Assembly: GCA_964348185.1 (NCBI GenBank)
Contig: CAYGBW010000068.1
Coordinates: 1 to 26,733, forward strand
Direction: 5' to 3'
Source of the DNA: CAYGBW01 sp964348185
GTDB taxonomy: Bacteria; Desulfobacterota; BSN033; WVXP01
DNA: 26,733 nucleotides
In this document: one piece after another, positions 21,756 to 26,733 of the stretch
Layout of the letters: every line of letters begins with the position of its first letter
Numbering within the stretch: position 1 is the first letter of the stretch
The notes under the pieces: model-generated
What the model was told of the DNA's origin: nothing
Database searches by the model: none
The model's input: only the letters and a program-made list of their open reading frames with translations
Made by a program: the position numbers and the translations under genes

Positions 21756-23363
21756 ATGAAACTGTTTCGTCCTTTACATTTCCCTTTTCAGAGGGATTAC
21801 CTCTGGGCTCTACTTTCGGGAATTCTTCTGGTTCTGAGTTTTCCCAACCCCCTCAATGTGCTGAAGGTCCATTTCCCTTTCGGCATTCTGGCCTGGATCG
21901 CCCTTGTTCCTCTCCTTCTCTGCCTGGAGGGAAAGACTCCCTGGGAGAGTTTTCGACTCGGATGGGTGACGGGCTTTGTGTCATTCACAGGAATTGTCTA
22001 CTGGGTCATTATCGCCATGAATCGCTACGGCGGAATTCCGATTCCCATCAGTGTGATCGTGCTCGTTGCCCTCGCCCTCTACCTCAGCCTGTATGTGGGT
22101 TCCTTTGCCGCTCTCCTGTCTCTGGTCCGATGGAAAACCGGATGGACCCTACACATCCTTGCTCCTCCCCTCTGGGTTGCATTGGAATACCTCCGATCGA
22201 TTCTGCTCACCGGATTTCCGTGGGAGTCCCTCGGGTATTCCCAGTATCTGGCCCTTCCCCTCATTCAGATAGCCGACACCACGGGGGTGTATGGGGTCTC
22301 GTTCCTGGTGGTTTTGGTAAACGGGCTGATCGCTGCTGGCATACTGAAATCAAGCCGAACGGGACGTCCCCCCGTGAGATTGATTCTTTTTGTGATCGTC
22401 CTCATTGGGGCAGTTCTTGTCTATGGGTCGGTCAGAATCGGTCAGGAGAAGCAGAGAATCTCGGGCCAAAGGCCGATTAAAGTCGCTATTGTCCAGGGGA
22501 ACATTGATCAGAGTGTCAAATGGGAAACCGATTATCAGAGGGAGACCATTGAAATCTACAGGACCCTGACCCGAGGGGTTGCCAAGGGCCGTCCCCACCT
22601 CGTCATATGGCCTGAAACGGCCGTTCCTTTTTTCTTTCCCTTTGATCACCCGTTCAGTCCCGTTGTACGGGACATCCCCTCTGAGATCGGTGCCTATCTA
22701 GCTTTTGGAAGTCCCTTCTATGACAGGGAGGGGGCTCGGATCCGATATTTCAACAGCGCCTACCTCCTCTCTCCCGATGGGGAGATCAGGGGCCGATACG
22801 ACAAGATCCATCTGGTTCCCTTCGGCGAGTATGTCCCCCTTTCCCGTTTTCTTCCCTTTATTGCCCCCCTGGTTGAGAGCGTGGGAGATATCGTTTCAGG
22901 GAGTGAGACCCGGGGGACTGTCGTCTTCTCCATGCCAAGAGGGAAGTTCGGAGTTCTTATCTGCTATGAGATCATCTTTCCCGATCTCAATCGGAGGTTT
23001 GTCAAGAAAGGTGCGGACTTTCTGGTGACCATAACGAACGATGCCTGGTTTGGCAAAACATCGGCTCCCTTCCAACATTTCTCCATGGCAACCTTCAGAG
23101 CCGTGGAAAACCGCGCTTTCGTCGCAAGGGCCGCTAATACCGGCATCAGCGGGATCATCACCTCTACCGGAAGAATCGCGGTAGAGAGCGAGATTTTTTC
23201 GCGTCAGGCCGTAACCGGGGAGGTATTTCTGAAGGGCCCTGAGACCCTCTACACCCGCTACGGCGATGTGTTTGCCCATGCATGCCTCGGGTGGAGTCTC
23301 CTCTTCATGGGAGGCGCCTGTTTTGTGGGCAAGAGGAAGCACCTCCCTCAGCGCAACGGTTAG
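21756..23363 (+). CDS. lnt: Apolipoprotein N-acyltransferase
   Basis: Lnt adds the third acyl chain to the N-terminal cysteine of lipoproteins in the inner membrane of Gram-negative bacteria. The protein is 535 aa, typical for the family. About six transmembrane helices occupy residues 12-225, followed by a periplasmic nitrilase-like domain with the catalytic triad Glu287 (WPETAVPF), Lys350 (YDKIHLVPFGEYVP) and Cys403 (GVLICYEIIFPD). A final helix is near 510-530. The ATG at 21756 has no strong ribosome site, but the N-terminus matches the family there. It usually follows corC directly, and here the ABC transporter block lies between them. Its presence supports a diderm organism with lipoprotein maturation. 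Confidence 0.94.
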   Translation: MKLFRPLHFPFQRDYLWALLSGILLVLSFPNPLNVLKVHFPFGILAWIALVPLLLCLEGKTPWESFRLGWVTGFVSFTGIVYWVIIAMNRYGGIPIPISVIVLVALALYLSLYVGSFAALLSLVRWKTGWTLHILAPPLWVALEYLRSILLTGFPWESLGYSQYLALPLIQIADTTGVYGVSFLVVLVNGLIAAGILKSSRTGRPPVRLILFVIVLIGAVLVYGSVRIGQEKQRISGQRPIKVAIVQGNIDQSVKWETDYQRETIEIYRTLTRGVAKGRPHLVIWPETAVPFFFPFDHPFSPVVRDIPSEIGAYLAFGSPFYDREGARIRYFNSAYLLSPDGEIRGRYDKIHLVPFGEYVPLSRFLPFIAPLVESVGDIVSGSETRGTVVFSMPRGKFGVLICYEIIFPDLNRRFVKKGADFLVTITNDAWFGKTSAPFQHFSMATFRAVENRAFVARAANTGISGIITSTGRIAVESEIFSRQAVTGEVFLKGPETLYTRYGDVFAHACLGWSLLFMGGACFVGKRKHLPQRNG

Positions 23364-23626
23364 CGTGAGTGTCTCCGATGTTGACACGGTCTCTTTCACT
23401 GATCCCGTTCTCTTTCGGTTCAACTTGGGCTCGGAGATACCTCGGTTTGCCTTCCGCTCGAGAACGCCCTGTCTCGTTCAGCGGAGCTTCACGATCCATT
23501 TCCCCGATCCTTTTGGAGGAAGAGGTAAAAATCCAGTGTAGGAAGGGAAATCCCCCTCCCCCTTCCCCCAACCAAAGCGTGGGACCCAGAGATATCAGAT
23601 TGGCATTCCCCTGTCAACCGGCGTCT

Positions 23627-23667
23627 CCGATTGAAGGTGGAGGGGTGGCCCCTTGTTCGGTTTTTTT
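23627..23667 (+). terminator. Candidate intrinsic terminator between lnt and pyrE
   Basis: CCGA (23627-23630) can pair with TCGG (23657-23660), enclosing an AGGGG-TGG-CCCCT hairpin (23641-23653). A run of seven T follows immediately (23661-23667). The internal loop is asymmetric, so stability is moderate. Its position just before the pyrE promoter makes biological sense. The rest of the 400-nt gap after lnt shows no gene. Confidence 0.4.
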
Positions 23668-23681
23668 GAGACTCATGAGGA

Positions 23682-23710
23682 TTGACTTTACCGGGAATTT
23701 CTGACAGAAT
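23682..23710 (+). promoter_or_regulatory. Promoter candidate for pyrE
   Basis: TTGACT (23682-23687), a 17-nt spacer and CAGAAT (23705-23710) lie 53 nt upstream of the proposed pyrE ATG. The -35 element equals that before the proximal transporter promoter and the PilZ gene. It also argues against any pyrE start as far upstream as 23713, which would fall at or before the transcription start. Confidence 0.5.
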
Positions 23711-23763
23711 GTTTGAGATTTTGGATGGTCAGAATCCAAGCACCCCTTTTCTTTGAGGCGATC

Positions 23764-24450
23764 ATGATCGTGGACAAATTCCAGGAGATTGAGCGGCAGA
23801 TATGGGAAGAAGAAAAGAAGTTTCTCATGAAACAAATCGGGCTCATGCTGGTTCGGAATGAATCGATAAAGTTCGGAGACTACACCCTGACGTCTGGCAA
23901 GAAAAGTCCCTACTATATCGATCTCAGGCAGACGATCTCCAGTCCCATCACCATGGATTGGATTTCTAACTCTCTGGCCCGGATTATCGTAAACGAAATC
24001 GGCAAGGACAAAGTCGACAAGATTCTGGGAGTCCCGACGGCCGGGGTTCCTTTTGCAACCATGGTGAGCCAAAAACTGGCCCTCCCCTTGATTTACTATC
24101 GGAAGGCTCGTAAGGAACACGGGGTTAGAAAGAAGATCGAGGGCTCTGTGGAGAGAAACGATCGGGTGCTCATTGTCGATGATTTGATTACAACGGGTGA
24201 AAGCGTTATCGATGCCGCTCAGGCTGTTCGAGAGCAGGGGGGGATAGCCAACGAGCTGGTCGTCCTGCTGGACAGGGAGCAGGGAGGGACTGAGCGACTG
24301 AGAGAAGCCTATGTTGAGCCACACATCCTCTTCAAGGTTTCCGAGGCCTTTGCCTGGCTGACTCAAGTGGAGCTGCTGAGTCAGGACGAGTTCGAAAAAA
24401 TTGCGGAATACATCGATCGAGAAAAGGAAAAGGGGACAGAGGAAGCTTAA
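23764..24450 (+). CDS. pyrE: Orotate phosphoribosyltransferase
   Basis: PyrE converts orotate and PRPP to orotidine 5'-phosphate in pyrimidine synthesis. The 228-aa product has the N-terminal FGDYTLTSGKKSPYYIDLR (38-56), the family's substrate-binding segment, and the PRPP-binding motif VLIVDDLITTGE (135-146). GVPTAGVPFATMVS (about 89-102) lies between them. About 30 extra N-terminal charged residues and an acidic/basic C-terminal helix make it a little longer than the roughly 190-215 aa usual in bacteria. ATG 23764, with GAGG 5 nt upstream, is chosen. An internal ATG at 23827 would give a more typical N-terminus. pyrB follows after 219 nt. Confidence 0.92.
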   Translation: MIVDKFQEIERQIWEEEKKFLMKQIGLMLVRNESIKFGDYTLTSGKKSPYYIDLRQTISSPITMDWISNSLARIIVNEIGKDKVDKILGVPTAGVPFATMVSQKLALPLIYYRKARKEHGVRKKIEGSVERNDRVLIVDDLITTGESVIDAAQAVREQGGIANELVVLLDREQGGTERLREAYVEPHILFKVSEAFAWLTQVELLSQDEFEKIAEYIDREKEKGTEEA

Positions 24451-24669
24451 GATCAAACCACGACCTGCTTAACCAGGTAGATTCTCGTTACGACCGAAAG
24501 TCATTTATCTTGAACCGCTGAACAAGGAACCGCAGGATGTCGAAGTCAAAAAAGTTGAGTTATTCCCTCAGAAAACTTCTGCTGTTGGAGATTCGATACA
24601 GGCTAAAGCTTTTCGCCCTAGAGGCGAAGGTTCCAAACCTGACGAATGCAAAAACCAACGGAGGCTGTT
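24451..24669 (+). other. pyrE-pyrB intergenic leader with a hairpin
   Basis: This gap holds no supported gene. A stem-loop TTCGCC-CTAGA-GGCGAA, extendable with two T-G pairs, spans 24610-24630, 39 nt before the pyrB ATG. A smaller ACCTG-CTTAAC-CAGGT stem is near 24464-24479. Neither is followed by a T-run. pyr genes are often controlled by attenuation in their leaders, but I cannot match this leader to a PyrR-binding site. A short open frame from 24537 runs into pyrB and looks spurious. Confidence 0.35.
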
Positions 24670-25602
24670 ATGTCTCATCAATTCAAGGGAAAGCACATTC
24701 TCCACGGGAGTCAGTTCTCTCGTCAGGACCTGGAGGAGATCACCGCCCTGGCGGGAGAGTTTGAAGCAAAGTATAAAATCGGCGAAATTCCTCCTCTCAT
24801 GCGAAGAAAAATCCTGGCGACCCTTTTCTTTGAACCGAGCACGCGGACCCGTCTCTCTTTTGAAACGGCCATGCATAGGCTCGAAGGGGCCGTGATCAGT
24901 GTGGCATCGGCCGAGACTTCGTCTGCGGCCAAGGGAGAGAGCCTCTCGGACACGGCGAGAACCGTGTCCCAGTATGCCGACGTCATCGTTATCCGTCATC
25001 CCCAGATCGGATCCGCTCAAGAAGCCGCCAAAGCCGCCTTTGTTCCGGTCATCAATGCGGGGGACGGGGCGGGGCAGCATCCTACCCAGGCGATTCTGGA
25101 CGTTTACACGATTCAGAAAGAGCTTGGTTCCCTGGAGAACATAACTGTCTCTCTGGTAGGCGATCTCAAGTTTGGCCGTACCGTTCATGCTCTGGTTGAG
25201 CTCCTAAGCCTCTATGACTTGAAGCTCATCCTGGTGGCCCCTGAAAGCCTCAAAATGCCCGAAGAAATCACAGCGAATCTCAGACAGAAGGGAATCGATG
25301 TTACAGAAACCGATCAACTGGGCGAGGCCCTCGCTTCGAGCCACCTCCTCTATGTGACGAGAATTCAGAAGGAGCGGTTTTCGGATCTGTCGGCGTATGA
25401 GAAAATCAAAGGCACCTATATTATCAGTGACCAGCTTCTTCGGGACGCCAAAAAGGAACCCATCATCATGCATCCCCTCCCCCGGGTCGATGAAATTACG
25501 ACAGACGTGGACGCCCGACCAGGAGCTGCCTATTTTCGACAGGTGGGCAACGGAGTTTTTGTGAGAATGGCGCTACTGGCGATGGTGACCGGTCAGGTTT
25601 GA
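24670..25602 (+). CDS. pyrB: Aspartate carbamoyltransferase catalytic chain
   Basis: PyrB condenses carbamoyl phosphate with aspartate, the committed step of pyrimidine synthesis. The 310-aa length is standard. The carbamoyl-phosphate loop is FFEPSTRTR (53-61). Lys88 lies in the 80s loop (SSAAKGES), which reaches the active site of the neighbouring subunit. HPTQ (137-140) and the aspartate-binding HPLPRVDEI near the C-terminus are intact. The ATG at 24670 lies 5 nt after GGAGG. An in-frame ATG at 24646 lacks such a site. No pyrI regulatory chain follows, and pyrC is not in the window. The adjacent pyrE makes a small pyrimidine cluster. Confidence 0.94.
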   Translation: MSHQFKGKHILHGSQFSRQDLEEITALAGEFEAKYKIGEIPPLMRRKILATLFFEPSTRTRLSFETAMHRLEGAVISVASAETSSAAKGESLSDTARTVSQYADVIVIRHPQIGSAQEAAKAAFVPVINAGDGAGQHPTQAILDVYTIQKELGSLENITVSLVGDLKFGRTVHALVELLSLYDLKLILVAPESLKMPEEITANLRQKGIDVTETDQLGEALASSHLLYVTRIQKERFSDLSAYEKIKGTYIISDQLLRDAKKEPIIMHPLPRVDEITTDVDARPGAAYFRQVGNGVFVRMALLAMVTGQV

Positions 25603-26021
25603 GGCGTCGACAGAGTGGAAAGTGATCATGAGCCAGGGTCAGGACTCTCGAAGGTCATCGGTGCCGGTCCCTCGGCTGCCCGTTTTAAGACCGTCAGGAA
25701 TCTGAACCCCTGTGCCAGGTTTTTGGCCAAAGGGGACTCCCCCACTTCCATCGATCAAACTCGTCGCTACCCAGAGGGAAATTCTCATAGAGCCTGAGAC
25801 CAGCGAGTCTCTCCTCATCTTTAGAGGCAGGTTTTTGTGGGCCTTCGGGATGAAGGAGGGATCCCTCATTTGCATTGCCCCAGGGCTTTTGGATCCTAGA
25901 TCTCTCCTTCGTTGCGATCGAGGAGACCGCAAGGGTCGCTAGATACCGATCTGGAGAAAAAACAGGGTTGACTTTTTCCTTAAGAAGGGCTAAACAAGGA
26001 GAAAATACGGATGGTGCAAGG
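25603..26021. other. Non-coding stretch between pyrB and the PilZ gene
   Basis: I find no supported gene in these 419 nt. Open frames on the plus strand (25615-25797 and 25712-25942) have no recognisable motif and no good ribosome site. A 12-nt palindrome GAGGGATCCCTC lies at 25856-25867. The promoter candidate for the PilZ gene is near the right end. Confidence 0.4.
25968..25996 (+). promoter_or_regulatory. Promoter candidate for the PilZ gene
   Basis: TTGACT (25968-25973), a 17-nt spacer and TAAACA (25991-25996) precede the proposed ATG by 25 nt. The -10 matches only three of six bases. The shared TTGACT and the spacing identical to other local promoters are the main support. Confidence 0.35.
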
Positions 26022-26387
26022 ATGGAAAGGCCCGAAACTCTGCGGCAAGAGCGCAGAAGATATCCCCGATACGACCCCGTACCTGAGATTACCTACTCTT
26101 ATGGTTTCTACAACGAGCCAATCACGGCCAAAACCCTTGAGCTCAGCCTCGGAGGAGCCCGGATACAGACGGATTTGCCCCTTCTGGTCGGAGAAAACCT
26201 TGAGGTCAATATCTCGGTTGAGGATGAAGAAATTGACGTATTGGCAAGAGTGGTTTACACCCAGAGGGATCCTGACAAAAGCTTCATTGTGGGATTGAGT
26301 TTCGAGGGTATCTCTGAAGTCAAAAAGAGGGTTCTCCACCATTTCTTCCGCGATTACGTGGAAAACTATGGGAGTAGTTCTCTATAG
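26022..26387 (+). CDS. PilZ-domain protein, putative c-di-GMP receptor
   Basis: A single-domain PilZ protein of 121 aa. The first c-di-GMP contact motif, RxxxR, is present in RRRYPRYD (Arg12 and Arg16). The second, normally (D/N)xSxxG, reads ELSLGG (40-45), with Glu in the first position. The rest (VGENLEVNISVEDEEIDVLARVVYTQ, then IVGLSFEGIS) follows the PilZ beta barrel. It probably senses cyclic di-GMP to control motility, exopolysaccharide or another surface property, but no such gene is adjacent. The frame is open for 49 more codons upstream. ATG 26022 is chosen because the family begins there and the promoter candidate lies between the two. Its ribosome site is weak. Confidence 0.85.
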   Translation: MERPETLRQERRRYPRYDPVPEITYSYGFYNEPITAKTLELSLGGARIQTDLPLLVGENLEVNISVEDEEIDVLARVVYTQRDPDKSFIVGLSFEGISEVKKRVLHHFFRDYVENYGSSSL

Positions 26388-26448
26388 GGGAGCCATGCCT
26401 CTTTGGTCCTTTGATTTTTCAAATCCCCCCTCCGCCATCTTGAGCCCC

Positions 26449-26643
26449 TCAGATCTTGATGTGTTGTTTGAACCGGTTTAGATTCGCCAAAATGGAGAGA
26501 AAGTGTTTGCGGGTGATCTGACTGGCCCCCTTGCAGTGTCGACACCTCACGGTGAGATCTCTCTGCAAATCTCCCATTTGCAGTTTGACAATCGACTTCT
26601 TCCCGCAGTGTTTGCATTGAAGGCGATAGTTGAGATCCAGCAT
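26449..26643 (-). CDS. Small CxxC/CxxC zinc-ribbon protein
   Basis: A 64-aa protein with two CxxC knuckles, Cys10-Cys13 (CKHC) and Cys34-Cys37 (CRHC), the layout of a zinc ribbon. Both knuckles sit next to basic residues, and the C-terminal third is a basic amphipathic helix (SILANLNRFKQHIK). It could bind nucleic acid or act as a protein adaptor; I do not recognise the family by name. AAGGAG lies 10 nt before the ATG and is fused to the stop codon of the preceding minus-strand gene, 7 nt away, which shows that it is expressed as part of an operon. It converges with the PilZ gene across a 61-nt gap that contains only a weak GATTT-TTC-AAATC hairpin. Confidence 0.75.
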   Translation of the reverse strand: MLDLNYRLQCKHCGKKSIVKLQMGDLQRDLTVRCRHCKGASQITRKHFLSILANLNRFKQHIKI

Positions 26644-26650
26644 AAAATCT

Positions 26651-26733
26651 TCACTCCTTCGCGCCGAAAAATGTCCATGCCCTGAGCATTCGAGCGTCTT
26701 CAGGGTCCAGCGTCTTGAATCCCTTCCAGCGGG
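26651..26733 (-). CDS. C-terminal end of an unidentified gene cut by the window edge
   Basis: On the minus strand, reading from the window edge, the frame gives 26 residues ending TLDPEDARMLRAWTFFGAKE and then TGA (26653 to 26651). The other two frames are less gene-like; one has an early stop. The TGA overlaps the AAGGAG ribosome-binding sequence of the zinc-ribbon gene (GGAGTGA), a typical operon junction. The peptide is too short for me to assign a family. Confidence 0.6.
   Translation of the reverse strand, partial: RWKGFKTLDPEDARMLRAWTFFGAKE

Noticed and set aside
21647..22480. 277-codon plus-strand open frame starting at the livF stop
   Set aside because: It overlaps lnt in another frame. 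Its translation is Ser/Pro/Gly/His-rich without motifs, whereas lnt has its full catalytic triad.
23614..24456. 280-codon minus-strand open frame
   Set aside because: It is antisense to pyrE, whose PRPP-binding motif is unmistakable.
24537..24764. 75-codon frame between pyrE and pyrB, possible leader peptide
   Set aside because: It runs about 95 nt into pyrB in another frame and has no strong ribosome site and no run of regulatory codons or terminator behind it.
25712..25942. 76-codon frame between pyrB and the PilZ gene
   Set aside because: No motif, no good ribosome site and no conserved neighbour logic. It cannot be supported as a gene from sequence alone.

Overview
The window looks like a chromosomal segment of an anaerobic, acyl-CoA-metabolising Gram-negative bacterium, most likely a deltaproteobacterium (Desulfobacterota). 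This is inferred from gene content and order (phoH-pgpH-ybeY-corC, lnt, a cluster of acyl-CoA dehydrogenases with a lone biotin carrier, a thiolase/DUF35 pair) and from an AGTCAGA-type heptad repeat of a kind I associate with such genomes. No rRNA, tRNA, CRISPR array, intact insertion sequence or phage gene was seen. Most genes have recognisable families. The unexplained material is mostly in intergenic and junction structure.

Layout. 446-4999 (minus strand) is a five-gene catabolic operon, transcribed acyl-CoA dehydrogenase, biotin carrier, SDR reductase, zinc alcohol dehydrogenase, second acyl-CoA dehydrogenase. A 16-nt palindrome (5061-5076) lies just upstream of its first gene. 5464-6974 (plus) is ruvX-mltG. 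mltG runs into a heptad repeat that, with an inverted copy 170 nt away, brackets what looks like a relic of a four-helix-bundle (S23-like) gene. 7242-8811 is a thiolase plus DUF35 OB-fold pair behind a good promoter. 9013-10220 holds a sirtuin and a YjbQ-family protein. 10298-14990 is the envelope/RNA housekeeping run phoH-pgpH-ybeY-corC, with an unusually long pgpH/ybeY overlap.

15141-16548 (minus) holds an isoprenylcysteine-methyltransferase-like membrane protein and a small RIO/LPS-kinase-like protein. 17065-21650 (plus) is a complete branched-chain-amino-acid-type ABC transporter (binding protein, two permeases, two ATPases). It has two promoter candidates and a strong hairpin between the binding-protein and permease genes. 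lnt follows at 21756, separated from corC, its usual neighbour, by this 6.7-kb block. pyrE (with its own terminator/promoter pair upstream) and pyrB come next. A PilZ protein then faces a small CxxC/CxxC zinc-ribbon gene and the tail of one further minus-strand gene at the window edge.

How the genes fit together. The minus-strand operon and the thiolase/DUF35 pair together supply acyl-CoA oxidation, hydroxyacyl/ketoacyl redox, carboxyl transfer and thiolytic cleavage. The ABC importer could feed amino acids or small organic acids to them, but its substrate cannot be read from sequence. Several plus-strand genes share a TTGAC(A/T) -35 element with a spacer of about 17 nt. Start codons other than ATG (TTG, GTG) are common here and were assigned from Shine-Dalgarno spacing and family N-termini.
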